A DNA stretch of 64,000 nucleotides. Source: Paramylibacter ulvae. GTDB taxonomy: Bacteria; Pseudomonadota; Alphaproteobacteria; Rhodobacterales; Rhodobacteraceae. The stretch spans positions 434,001-498,000 of the forward strand of contig NZ_BMZF01000001.1 in the NCBI RefSeq assembly GCF_014652655.1. Direction: 5' to 3'. This document shows positions 27,443 to 35,159 of this stretch, piece by piece. How positions within the stretch are numbered: the first letter of the stretch is position 1; each line of letters starts with the position of its first letter. The translations under genes and the position numbers were made by a program. The notes below the pieces were generated by a model. That model was not told the origin of the DNA and searched no databases. It was given only the letters and a program-made list of their open reading frames with translations.

Positions 27443-28717
27443 ATGCCCCAACCAACATCAGCGCCGCGTCAATTTTTAACCAATCTGTTTGAAAATGCAG
27501 TGCGCACGGCTGATCCAATGCGTGTCGTGCCCAATTTTTTACCACCCCGCCCCGCTGGTCGTTTGATTGTTATCGGCGCAGGCAAGGCCAGTGCGCGCAT
27601 GGCCGAGGCTGTTGAACAGCATTACGGCCCTTGCGAGGGGCTGGTCATCACCCGTTATGGATATGCCCGCCCTTGCAAAGGCATCGAAATCGTAGAGGCC
27701 GCGCACCCCGTACCCGATACCAAGGGTGAATTGGCAACACGCCAATTATTGGATCGCGTTTCAAATCTTGGTTCTGGTGACACCGTGCTCGCATTGATAT
27801 CTGGTGGAGGCTCGGCATTGCTTTGCGCGCCGATTGATGGGCTTACCCTGCGTGACAAAAGAGATTTAAATCGTGCCTTGCTGGCGTCAGGTGCACCGAT
27901 TGGTCAAATCAATATTGTGCGAAAACACACAAGCCGCGTGAAGGGTGGGCAATTGGCAACGGCGTGTTACCCCGCGCAATTGATCACATTAATGATTTCA
28001 GATGTACCAGGTGATGATCCATCGCTGATTGCATCGGGCCCAACCGTTGGCGATGACAGCACCCCCCAAGATGCAATTGCCATTCTTGATCAATACAAAA
28101 TTGAAATTTCGCCACAGATACGCACAGCAATTACCCAACATCCCAATGTTGTTGCAAAACATGATCCACGGTTACGCAATAATCAAAACCATATCGTCGC
28201 CGCGCCATCTCTTTCGCTGACAACCGCGGCACAGATCGCGACGCGTGATGGTTGTGAAGTGCAAATGTTGGGCGACGCGCTGGAAGGCGAAGCGCGCGAT
28301 TTGGCAACAGAGCAAGCAGAATTGGCGATCTCGTTATGCCCAATGGTAAATGACACAGGTAAACCGCTGTTATTATTGTCAGGGGGTGAATGCACAGTTA
28401 CGCGCCGCGGCGATGGCATTGGGGGGCCAAATGCCGAATTTGTGCTAGCCGCGGCAATCGCATTAAATGGTCAACCAAACATCCATGTACTGGCCTGTGA
28501 TACCGACGGTGTTGATGGCGCCGCCGAGGTGGCGGGAGCATATGCGGGGCCAGACACATTAATAACAGCGTTAAAACAGGACATTGAACCAAGTGTGGCG
28601 TTAGCCAATAATGATGCACATCAGTTTTTTGAAAAGATCGGTGGGCAAATCATTACGGGCCCCACGCTCACCAATGTGAATGATTTTCGTGCCATTCTTA
28701 TCTGCCCCGAGTCATGA
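27443..28717 (+). CDS. Glycerate 2-kinase (MOFRL/TtuD family)
   Basis: This 424-residue enzyme phosphorylates glycerate to 2-phosphoglycerate. The N-terminal domain has GAGKASARMAEAVE and the family motif LISGGGSALL; the C-terminal MOFRL domain has GECTVTR and CDTDGVDGAAEVAGA. There is no good ribosome site before the ATG. Position after ugp fits a shared theme of three-carbon metabolism, but co-regulation is inference; the 135-base gap allows a separate promoter. It converges with the DUF1989 gene, 4 bases away. Confidence 0.9.
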   Translation: MPQPTSAPRQFLTNLFENAVRTADPMRVVPNFLPPRPAGRLIVIGAGKASARMAEAVEQHYGPCEGLVITRYGYARPCKGIEIVEAAHPVPDTKGELATRQLLDRVSNLGSGDTVLALISGGGSALLCAPIDGLTLRDKRDLNRALLASGAPIGQINIVRKHTSRVKGGQLATACYPAQLITLMISDVPGDDPSLIASGPTVGDDSTPQDAIAILDQYKIEISPQIRTAITQHPNVVAKHDPRLRNNQNHIVAAPSLSLTTAAQIATRDGCEVQMLGDALEGEARDLATEQAELAISLCPMVNDTGKPLLLLSGGECTVTRRGDGIGGPNAEFVLAAAIALNGQPNIHVLACDTDGVDGAAEVAGAYAGPDTLITALKQDIEPSVALANNDAHQFFEKIGGQIITGPTLTNVNDFRAILICPES

Positions 28718-28740
28718 GCAATTATCCTCGCCCATGACTC
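28709..28740. repeat. Inverted repeat at the convergent gene ends
   Basis: GAGTCATG at 28709-28716 and CATGACTC at 28733-28740 form an 8-bp stem spanning both stop codons. There is no T-tract on either side, so it is at best a weak bidirectional terminator. Confidence 0.45.
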
Positions 28741-29588
28741 CGGTCATACGACGATTTTAACGGCGTGTTATGTTTTTCGCGCGTCATTGCACCTGGATCG
28801 TAAACTTCGATTTCAAGCGGATAACAGTGCGCAACATCCGATGTATGTTCCTGTCCGCAATCCCCACCCGGGCACGCGGACAAGCCAACGATCAGGTCAA
28901 TTTCAGCGTAAAATTCCAAATAATCCCCTGGGCGAACTGGGCTCGCTTTCATAAAATATTGCCCAGTGTCACGCGTAAACCCCGTGCACATGAACACGTT
29001 CAAAACATCATGCACATAGGTTTCTGCAACATTCACGGAAAGGCCACAGTGATCCGCAAGCGCACGCGTCAAATTTGAATGACAACAGTTATGGTAATCC
29101 CCGCCCGACAAAAGCCGCCCCGTGTATGGATCACATCGCGTGCCAATCACATCGTGCACGGACCCACCAAATTCATCAAACCCATACCAATCAAGCGTAT
29201 CAGCCGTTATCGTTGCCATCGGGCGTAAATTTGGAAAACTGGACCACATCCGATCACCCGTTGATAAATGTGTACCGTGTAACGCGCGTGTTTTACCCGA
29301 ATAAAATCTCTCGTTTAAATCCGCTTTGCTCCACAGATTCAAATCGCCAACTTGCGATCCTTGCACAGAAACAATGCGAAAAAATGCACCCGCGGGTATG
29401 TCAACACATGCCGCATCACGCGGTGGTACGGTTACAACATTTGTACGTTTCGCACGTGCCAGCAATTCCGCGAACGCGCCAAGGTCCGCACGAACCCGCG
29501 CATTTGGTGGATAACAAATAACCGGGGCAATGCCGCGCCGCTGTTGTGCATCTTTGGGTGGGGCAAAATTTGGTGTGGTGGGTTTCAT
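28722..29588 (-). CDS. DUF1989 family protein (urea carboxylase-associated type)
   Basis: A 288-residue soluble protein. It has the DUF1989 features VPPRDAACVDIPAGAFFRIV, GDLNLW, RPMATITADTL and, near the end, a Cys-rich segment SACPGGDCGQEH. Family members are found next to urea amidolyase and guanidine/carbamate-related genes, and at least some act on small amidated compounds, but no such genes are here. It is divergent from nirK across 238 bases. Whether it shares the nitrogen-oxide response is unknown. Confidence 0.8.
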   Translation of the reverse strand: MKPTTPNFAPPKDAQQRRGIAPVICYPPNARVRADLGAFAELLARAKRTNVVTVPPRDAACVDIPAGAFFRIVSVQGSQVGDLNLWSKADLNERFYSGKTRALHGTHLSTGDRMWSSFPNLRPMATITADTLDWYGFDEFGGSVHDVIGTRCDPYTGRLLSGGDYHNCCHSNLTRALADHCGLSVNVAETYVHDVLNVFMCTGFTRDTGQYFMKASPVRPGDYLEFYAEIDLIVGLSACPGGDCGQEHTSDVAHCYPLEIEVYDPGAMTREKHNTPLKSSYDRSHGRG

Positions 29589-29750
29589 GACAGTATCCTT
29601 TTGTCAAACGTTCCCAGAAACCATAAGCAAAAGATACGTTGAATCGAGGAAAATATCGTCACCAAACGGCGGTTCGTCGTTGTGCTGATGTTCACTATGA
29701 ACGGGTCGTATGCGCTTTCTACCCTGAATTTGCGAACAACTTCGAAAACA

Positions 29751-29792
29751 TTGTCCCAGAACAATAAGCACGGCGCAAACGTAATGTATTTA
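29751..29792 (+). promoter_or_regulatory. nirK promoter with Fnr/NnrR-type box
   Basis: TTGTCCCAGAACAA at 29751-29764 has the 14-bp TTG-N8-CAA form of Crp/Fnr-family sites. TATTTA at 29787-29792 is a good -10. A start near 29799 would place the box centre at -41.5, the class II activator position. The nnrR-type gene lies 2.7 kb away. Confidence 0.7.
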
Positions 29793-29826
29793 TTCCTTTG
29801 AAAATATATCCACCAAAGGAGACAAT

Positions 29827-30975
29827 ATGTTTACGCGAAGAGCTGCATTAATGGCGGGCGCAATGTTGGCGGCCACCCCATATGTAATAACAAACGCCGC
29901 CGCAGACGAAGTGATGGATACATCGGGCGCAGATCCCGTTGATCTGTCGGCCTTGCCAGTGCGAAGCCACAAGTTGGTCCCGCCTCCATTTGTGCACGAA
30001 CATGAACAAATCGCATCAACGGGCCCTGCTCTTGTGAAATTTGAACTAAAAATCATAGAGAAAGAGATACAGGTTGCCGAAGGTGCATATCTGCAAGCGA
30101 TGACATTCAACGGATCTGTTCCTGGTCCGTTGATGGTGGTGCACGAAGGAGACTATGTCGAGTTGACCCTGTTTAACCCGCCAGAAAACCTGATGCAGCA
30201 TAACATTGATTTTCATGCGGCGACTGGTGCGCTGGGTGGTGGATCGCTCACGCTCGTAAATCCAGGTGAAAAAGTGGTTTTACGGTTTAAGGCCACCCGC
30301 CCTGGCACGTTTGTTTATCACTGTGCGCCCGGTGGTCCAATGATCCCATGGCATGTTGTATCTGGCATGTCGGGCGCAATCATGGTTTTGCCACGCGATG
30401 GCCTGAAGGATCATGAGGGCAAATCGGTCAGCTATGATCGAGTTTATTACATCGGTGAAAACGATTTTTATATCCCCAAAGACGCTGACGGAAATTACAA
30501 ACGTTACGAAGATGCGGGCGAAAGTTATCCCGAAACCTTGGAGGTGATGAACGGATTAATACCCACTCATGTCACGTTCAACGGCAAGGTTGGCGCGCTG
30601 ACGGGCAACAATGCCTTGACCGCTGAACAAGGGGAAAATGTGCTGTTTGTTCATAGCCAAGCAAACCGAGACAGCCGCCCACATTTGATCGGCGGGCATG
30701 GCGATCTTGTGTGGGAAGCAGGGAAATTTAACAACGCCCCGGATCGTGATTTGGAAACATGGTTCATTCGCGGCGGGTCTGCGGGTGCGGCGCTATATCG
30801 TTTCTTGCAACCAGGTGTGTATGCCTATGTGAATCACAACCTGATAGAGGCGGTGAACCTTGGCGCAACCGCGCATGTTGTTGTTGGGGGCGATTGGAAT
30901 AATGATCTGATGGAACAGGTCGTTGCACCAACCGAGTATGATGTCGCCTATGAGGGCAAAACCGCATTGCCATAA
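29827..30975 (+). CDS. nirK: Copper-containing nitrite reductase
   Basis: This periplasmic enzyme reduces nitrite to nitric oxide. The N-terminus [14 protein letters not shown] looks like a Tat signal. Type 1 copper ligands are His125, Cys166, His176 and Met181; type 2 ligands are His130, His165 and the late His in HLIGGHGD. Between Cys166 and His176 the segment APGGPMIPW is one residue longer than the nine-residue spacing of the Alcaligenes-type class I enzyme. Aspartate in NIDFH is the catalytic Asp. AAAGGAGA precedes the ATG. Confidence 0.95.
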   Translation: MFTRRAALMAGAMLAATPYVITNAAADEVMDTSGADPVDLSALPVRSHKLVPPPFVHEHEQIASTGPALVKFELKIIEKEIQVAEGAYLQAMTFNGSVPGPLMVVHEGDYVELTLFNPPENLMQHNIDFHAATGALGGGSLTLVNPGEKVVLRFKATRPGTFVYHCAPGGPMIPWHVVSGMSGAIMVLPRDGLKDHEGKSVSYDRVYYIGENDFYIPKDADGNYKRYEDAGESYPETLEVMNGLIPTHVTFNGKVGALTGNNALTAEQGENVLFVHSQANRDSRPHLIGGHGDLVWEAGKFNNAPDRDLETWFIRGGSAGAALYRFLQPGVYAYVNHNLIEAVNLGATAHVVVGGDWNNDLMEQVVAPTEYDVAYEGKTALP

Positions 30976-31051
30976 ATACGCGACCTTTGACAATTCAACA
31001 CACCGATGGGCGGTCGCAATTGCGGCTGCCTTTTTAAAAACAGGAGTGATG

Positions 31052-31867
31052 ATGCGATATTTTGTTGGAGTATTTGTTGTATTTTCAGCTGCTCTGGCGC
31101 TGTCCGCAATGATCATGTGGAATGCAAAAATTGCTCTCCCCGATTACCTCGAACCAGAAACGGTTTTCATTCAATCTGGGGCTTTTGAATATCGTTTCGT
31201 AGGCGAATTTCGCATCGACAACCGCATGGTTGATGCACCAACAGAACACCATTTTGCTGATTATGATTTCGAAGTCATGAAATATCATGTGACACAAGCG
31301 GAGTATTCAGCATGTGTTGCCGATCATTTTTGTCTTGCGACAACTGGTGGGTCGTCCCCAAAATTGGCACAGGTGAACGTGAGCTATCTCGATGCACAAA
31401 AATATGCAGCTTGGCTTTCTCTTCAAACGAAACAAGTGTGGCGATTGCCCAGCGATCAAGAATGGGTTCGGTTTGCGGGTGATAGGTTTCACGAAACCAT
31501 ACTGGGAGATATTTCCAACAACCCTGATCCATCCCAGCGTTGGATCAAACGATACAAAGAACAAGCAGATCAAAGAGGCAATTCAAACCCCAAATTGCGC
31601 GCGATCGGTGCATATGGTGCGAATGATTTAGGGGTGTTTGATATCAACGGTAATATTTGGGAATGGACAACAACCTGTTTTAAAAATGGGAAGGTATCCA
31701 AAGATGGCAAAACACTGATTGAATTCAAAGATTATTGCGGGGTTCGCGCCGCACAGGGAAAACATCGCGCATTCATTATCGATTTCGTAAGAGACGCCAA
31801 AGGTGGGGGATGTGCGGTTGGCGTTCCCCCAGATAATTTGGGCTTTCGGCTGGTTCGCGAGGTTTAA
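31052..31867 (+). CDS. nirV: NirV-like protein (formylglycine-generating enzyme fold)
   Basis: A 271-residue protein with one N-terminal membrane segment (YFVGVFVVFSAALALSAMIMW) and a periplasmic FGE-sulfatase domain: YHVTQAEYSACV, WRLPSDQEWVRFA, DINGNIWEWTT and the ending NLGFRLVREV. This is the NirV type found after nirK in many denitrifiers; its function is not settled. AGGAG at 31042-31046 suits the second of two tandem ATGs (31052; the first is 31049). It lies 76 bases after nirK, with no terminator between. Confidence 0.82.
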   Translation: MRYFVGVFVVFSAALALSAMIMWNAKIALPDYLEPETVFIQSGAFEYRFVGEFRIDNRMVDAPTEHHFADYDFEVMKYHVTQAEYSACVADHFCLATTGGSSPKLAQVNVSYLDAQKYAAWLSLQTKQVWRLPSDQEWVRFAGDRFHETILGDISNNPDPSQRWIKRYKEQADQRGNSNPKLRAIGAYGANDLGVFDINGNIWEWTTTCFKNGKVSKDGKTLIEFKDYCGVRAAQGKHRAFIIDFVRDAKGGGCAVGVPPDNLGFRLVREV

Positions 31868-31949
31868 CAAAACGCGCAAGCCCACCCTGTTTTGATTCAA
31901 AAAAGGCGGCGCTCATATCGCGCACCGCCCAAGATAATTTGGTGATCTA

Positions 31950-32384
31950 TTATTCAGTTACCTGTTCAAACAACGCAGGAAACCGTTTCTTGGCTTTGCC
32001 TTTTTGCTTCACTGCTGTGGCATCCTCTAGGTTGGTGGCCGCCCCAACTTGGATTAATGCGATCATGCCCAAGGCATAGTGAGGCGTACATTTAATGCCA
32101 TACAAACCTTCGGTTTCAAGTATTACCGAAAATTCTTTGCCCAATGCACTTTTGAACGGTTCAGCACCCTCTGGCAGCATCCCTTGGATCGTTTCGGCAT
32201 TATGCCCCTTGTCCGTCGCCAAGAAGGTAATTGTGTCGCCCGGCTGTGCCGCGACAAATGCGGGTTCAAAAACCATGGTTCCTTCGGCGCCTTTGTTCAG
32301 CATTTTCACTTCGAAGGTTTCTGCATGCCCGACATTTGCAAGCACAAATGTTGCGGCGCATGTCATCACTATTTTTTTGAACAT
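31950..32384 (-). CDS. Pseudoazurin
   Basis: A small periplasmic type 1 copper protein that carries electrons to nitrite reductase. The 144-residue precursor has a Sec signal cleaved after HA (residue 20-21). Copper ligands are His61, Cys99, His102 and Met107 in KGHNAE and CTPHYALGM, which match the pseudoazurin ligand spacing. It is convergent with nirV and divergent from the nnrR-type regulator. It has its own Fnr-type box 80 bases upstream. Confidence 0.93.
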   Translation of the reverse strand: MFKKIVMTCAATFVLANVGHAETFEVKMLNKGAEGTMVFEPAFVAAQPGDTITFLATDKGHNAETIQGMLPEGAEPFKSALGKEFSVILETEGLYGIKCTPHYALGMIALIQVGAATNLEDATAVKQKGKAKKRFPALFEQVTE

Positions 32385-32456
32385 CTAAATGTCCTTTCTT
32401 CTATTTTGGACGGGTTTGTCTCTGGGCCGTTTTATGATAGTGATCACAAATGCTCT

Positions 32457-32470
32457 TTGCGCTGTGTCAA
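32457..32470 (-). promoter_or_regulatory. Fnr/NnrR-type box between pseudoazurin gene and nnrR
   Basis: On the minus strand it reads TTGACACAGCGCAA (14 bp, TTG-N8-CAA). CATAAA at 32436-32431 could be the -10 for the pseudoazurin gene, with the box centre about 40 bases from the start. It also lies 17 bases upstream of the nnrR TTG start, so it could control both genes. Confidence 0.6.
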
Positions 32471-32486
32471 ACTTGGACTGCATATT

Positions 32487-33182
32487 TTGAAAAACCTTGA
32501 TGAAAGCTTGCTCGCCAGCATTCCGCCCTTTCGGAAACTTCAACGGCAACAAATTCGTGAAATTCTGGATCAAGCGCAGCCCAAAAGAATAGATTCTGGA
32601 AACGCCATTTTTGACCAAGGCATGCCAGCGACACATTTTTATCTATTGCTTGATGGTCATATCCGCGTCGTTAAAAACACTACGGTTGGTGATCAGGTTA
32701 TTGTGCTCCATATTGCCAGTGGACAATTGTTTGGTATCGCGGTTGCATTGGGCAAAGATGAATATCCTGCCTCTGCGATCGCGGCGCGCGAATGTTTAAC
32801 GCTGTCTTGGCCCAATGAATTGTGGGCTGAATTTGTCGATAAATACGACGGGTTCGCCACAGAAACCTACAAAGTTGTTGGTGATCGGATCGGTGAAATG
32901 AATAACCGGCTGGTCGAATTGGCAACGCGACACGTTGAACAACGTGTGGCAGCTGTGTTGTTACGCCTGATAAATCAAGCTGGCAAAAAGGTTGCAACGG
33001 GTATCGAAATTGATTTCCCCATCACGCGCCAGAATATATCAGAAATGACTGGAACGACATTACACACCGTAAGCCGCCTGCTCAGCGGATGGGAACGCGA
33101 CGGTATCGTTGTCAGCAAGCGTAGCAACATCACCATAACGCAACCCCATCAATTGGTTCTGTTAAGTGGGGTTGATGGGTGA
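32487..33182 (+). CDS. nnrR: Crp/Fnr family regulator, NnrR-like
   Basis: A 231-residue regulator: N-terminal cyclic-nucleotide-like sensor domain (residues 20-130), dimer helix, and a C-terminal winged helix ending FPITRQNISEMTGTTLHTVSRLLSGWE. No cysteine cluster for iron-sulfur is visible near the N-terminus, so it is not a classical Fnr. This places it with NnrR/Dnr-type nitric oxide sensors. No ATG gives the family N-terminus; TTG at 32487 gives MLKNLDESLLASIPPF. The neighbours nirK, nirV, pseudoazurin and the DUF1858 gene fit a nitrogen-oxide regulon. Confidence 0.87.
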   Translation: MKNLDESLLASIPPFRKLQRQQIREILDQAQPKRIDSGNAIFDQGMPATHFYLLLDGHIRVVKNTTVGDQVIVLHIASGQLFGIAVALGKDEYPASAIAARECLTLSWPNELWAEFVDKYDGFATETYKVVGDRIGEMNNRLVELATRHVEQRVAAVLLRLINQAGKKVATGIEIDFPITRQNISEMTGTTLHTVSRLLSGWERDGIVVSKRSNITITQPHQLVLLSGVDG

Positions 33183-33394
33183 ACCATCCGCAATAATTCC
33201 ACAAGGATTGTTTCTTCATCCAGTTGGTGTTCATTGCAGGCATCGCGTAGCGAATGAAATGGTGCGATGGTGCATCCCACACAGAACATTTTGTATTTGA
33301 TAAACACGCCAATCGTTTCTGGCCATTTGTCCATGATCTCTAAAACGCTTGTATCTGCGTCAAATGCCGATCGGGGTTCCAAAACATCCTCCAA
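33149..33394 (-). CDS. DUF1858 hybrid-cluster-associated redox disulfide protein
   Basis: An 81-residue protein matching the ScdA_N/DUF1858 type: ETIGVFIKYKMFCVGCTIAPFHSL with a CxxC pair (FCVGC). Proteins of this type are found with hybrid cluster proteins and in nitric oxide or nitrosative stress regulons. It overlaps the 3' end of nnrR tail-to-tail by 34 bases. Its upstream region contains an Fnr-type box almost identical to the one before the pseudoazurin gene, so membership of the same regulon is likely. Confidence 0.82.
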   Translation of the reverse strand: MEDVLEPRSAFDADTSVLEIMDKWPETIGVFIKYKMFCVGCTIAPFHSLRDACNEHQLDEETILVELLRMVHPSTPLNRTN

Positions 33395-33456
33395 AATGGT
33401 TGCGGTTTTTTCAACTGGTTTTGAATCACAAAATATCGATGCTGATCATCGGCTCT

Positions 33457-33470
33457 TTGCGCTGTGGCAA
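33457..33470 (-). promoter_or_regulatory. Fnr/NnrR-type box before the DUF1858 gene
   Basis: On the minus strand it reads TTGCCACAGCGCAA. TATTTT at 33435-33430 is a plausible -10; the inferred start near 33423 puts the box centre at about -41. The distance from box centre to the start codon (69.5 bases) is the same as at nirK. Confidence 0.65.
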
Positions 33471-33484
33471 CGTTGAAACAGATC

Positions 33485-33623
33485 TTGTTCGATGTTTTGG
33501 CGCTAAATGCGTATTGGAACCACAGTATTTATTTGAATACCCAATTGTCGAATATATCCAATGATCGTGTCTGGGTTCGATACGATTACGAAAACGGACG
33601 GGGATAACAGCGCCAAAGAACAA
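33485..33623. other. Candidate structured RNA with paired ends
   Basis: TTGTTC (33485-33490) and TTTGGCGCT (33496-33504) pair with AGCGCCAAA (33609-33617) and GAACAA (33618-33623): 15 bp closing a 104-base interior, with one 5-base bulge. The interior can form further stems (on the minus strand AUCGU/ACGAU, AUUGGA/UCCAAU and GUAUU/AAUAC). No protein frame of note covers it. It lies downstream of the ZapA-like gene, the place of 6S RNA in many proteobacteria, but the branched fold is not an obvious 6S rod. Strand is undecided. Confidence 0.35.
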
Positions 33624-33652
33624 ACACTGCAAGAAACCAATCTCGCAGTGTT
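33623..33652. terminator. Hairpin after the ZapA-like gene
   Basis: AACACTGC at 33623-33630 pairs with GCAGTGTT at 33645-33652, and the stem can extend by four pairs. On the minus strand it follows the zapA-like stop by 24 bases and is followed by TTTGTTCTTT. On the plus strand it is followed by GGATTTTATATTTT, so it could also end a plus-strand RNA. Confidence 0.55.
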
Positions 33653-33676
33653 GGATTTTATATTTTCTGAATTGCT

Positions 33677-34588
33677 TTATTCAGCCGCGGTTTCAATTTG
33701 GGTAACGATACGGCGCAATGCGTTGATTGCTTCGTCGCGCTCGTCGGTTAACCCATCCAATTTATCCTGCAATTCATCACGCACAGCAATCGCCGCGTCG
33801 CGTTCGGATTTCGCTTCGTCGCGCTCTGTGATTACTTCGGGATCTTGGGTTGGTTTTGCATCCAACTCTGCAATTTTGGCGTTCAGCGTTTCGATTTCTG
33901 CTTTCGCAGATGACAGTTCATCATCAAGACCCGCTGCTCTTTCAATCACGTCGTCTTGTTCGGCGGATAATTCGGCGGCCTTTTCCAATGCAGCGTTTAA
34001 TTCGTTAATTTTCGCTTCACTATTGGCAAGTGCAGATTGCGCATCGCTCAGTTCTGATTTGGCTGTGTCCAATGCGCCATCAGCGCTATCGTCATTTTCC
34101 ATGGTTTCAAAGCGCTCTTGCGCCAGTTCAACCGCATGTTCCGCGGCTTCTAATTTGCCCGTTAGCATTTCAATTTCTGCGCGTGCGGTGGATAGCTCGG
34201 CATGCATATCCGCGCCACCATCCAGATTTACACTGTCAATTTCGGTTTGAAGCGCATCTTTTTCTGCCTTCAGTTCGACAATTTTTTGATTGGCAGCGGC
34301 CAGTTTGCTATCGGCGGTATTAGCGCGATTGATTTCACCCTCTAGCGCGGTTTTAAGCGCACCAGTGTCATCCGATTTTGCCGCCTCTTCGAGTGCTGCG
34401 GTGCGATCGGCCAGCATTAAACCGGCCATCATCAACATACGGCTTTCGGTCAGGCGCGAACTTGCCTGATCCAATTTTTGTGCCTCTGTATCCAACATTG
34501 CAGCGGCGGAATACAGATAATCCTGTTGCCCCTCTTGGCAGACAACTTGAAAATCGCGGCCACCAATTGTGATTGTTACTTCTGCCAT
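33677..34588 (-). CDS. zapA: ZapA-like cell division protein with long coiled-coil extension
   Basis: Residues 1-75 match ZapA: VTITIGGRDFQVVCQEGQQDYL, then LDTEAQKL and RMLMMAGLMLADR. ZapA binds and bundles FtsZ at the division site. Normal ZapA is about 110 residues; this one has 303. Residues 80-295 are almost wholly predicted coiled coil, rich in Glu, Ala, Asp and Lys, with few breaks (GGADMH, KPTQDP). Its start is 3 bases below the stop of the 127-residue gene upstream. Rhodobacterales commonly place a ZapA gene next to tkt, as here. Confidence 0.8.
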   Translation of the reverse strand: MAEVTITIGGRDFQVVCQEGQQDYLYSAAAMLDTEAQKLDQASSRLTESRMLMMAGLMLADRTAALEEAAKSDDTGALKTALEGEINRANTADSKLAAANQKIVELKAEKDALQTEIDSVNLDGGADMHAELSTARAEIEMLTGKLEAAEHAVELAQERFETMENDDSADGALDTAKSELSDAQSALANSEAKINELNAALEKAAELSAEQDDVIERAAGLDDELSSAKAEIETLNAKIAELDAKPTQDPEVITERDEAKSERDAAIAVRDELQDKLDGLTDERDEAINALRRIVTQIETAAE

Positions 34589-34591
34589 GGT

Positions 34592-34975
34592 TTAGCCCTC
34601 TACGATTGGTGTGAGTTTTGCCAAAATATCATCAACTTCGTCGATGTCTTCTTGGCGCAGGCGGCGCAATTCGGCGAGTGTTTCAGATGCATCAATGATT
34701 GCTGCGTCTTTTTCACCATTCACCGCGTTTTGCGCATCTGTTGTTTTAATCACGTCCAATTCCATTTGGCCGAAATCTTGACAAACATCCAAGAATTCTT
34801 CTTGAAGCGCGGCATGGATACGTTCTTCTTTTTCCAAAGCATCGTTTGCTTTGGTTAAATCGGCTTCCAATGCGGTGATTTTGTCTGAAAAACCCGCGTC
34901 CTTATCAGACGCCGCGGTTGCGAATTTTGCCAAAGCGGCCTCTGCTCTGGCCTCTAGGTCCTTAATTTCGCTCAT
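34592..34975 (-). CDS. Coiled-coil protein of unknown function upstream of zapA
   Basis: A 127-residue acidic protein, predicted to be almost entirely helical with heptad-like spacing, no membrane segment and no signal. I recognise no domain. It ends 3 bases before the ZapA-like gene and shares its compositional style (Ala, Glu, Asp, Lys), so the two are probably translated together. A role as a ZapA or FtsZ-ring partner, analogous to ZapB, is inference from position and shape only. It is divergent from tkt across 184 bases. Confidence 0.65.
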   Translation of the reverse strand: MSEIKDLEARAEAALAKFATAASDKDAGFSDKITALEADLTKANDALEKEERIHAALQEEFLDVCQDFGQMELDVIKTTDAQNAVNGEKDAAIIDASETLAELRRLRQEDIDEVDDILAKLTPIVEG

Positions 34976-35159
34976 TTTGTCCCCTAATTCCCTACGCGAA
35001 TCGTATGTATTTTCTGTTAATGTTTATTTTAACCCAATTAAATCAGTTTGTTGGAGTAAAAACTTCACATATCGGCAAACAGTTGCTTGACCAGCCCACA
35101 ACACTTGGTATCACGGTTGCGTATAAACCACACCATCAACGAGAAAAGCGAGCTGCCAC

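Noticed and set aside
32079-32486. 136 N-terminal codons before the NnrR-like gene
   Set aside because: They overlap the pseudoazurin gene and its promoter in antisense; the regulator family N-terminus starts at the TTG at 32487.
33561-34250. Long plus-strand frame of 229 codons rich in Ser and Ala
   Set aside because: It is the mirror of the repetitive coiled-coil coding region of the ZapA-like gene; composition is low-complexity and it has no ribosome site.
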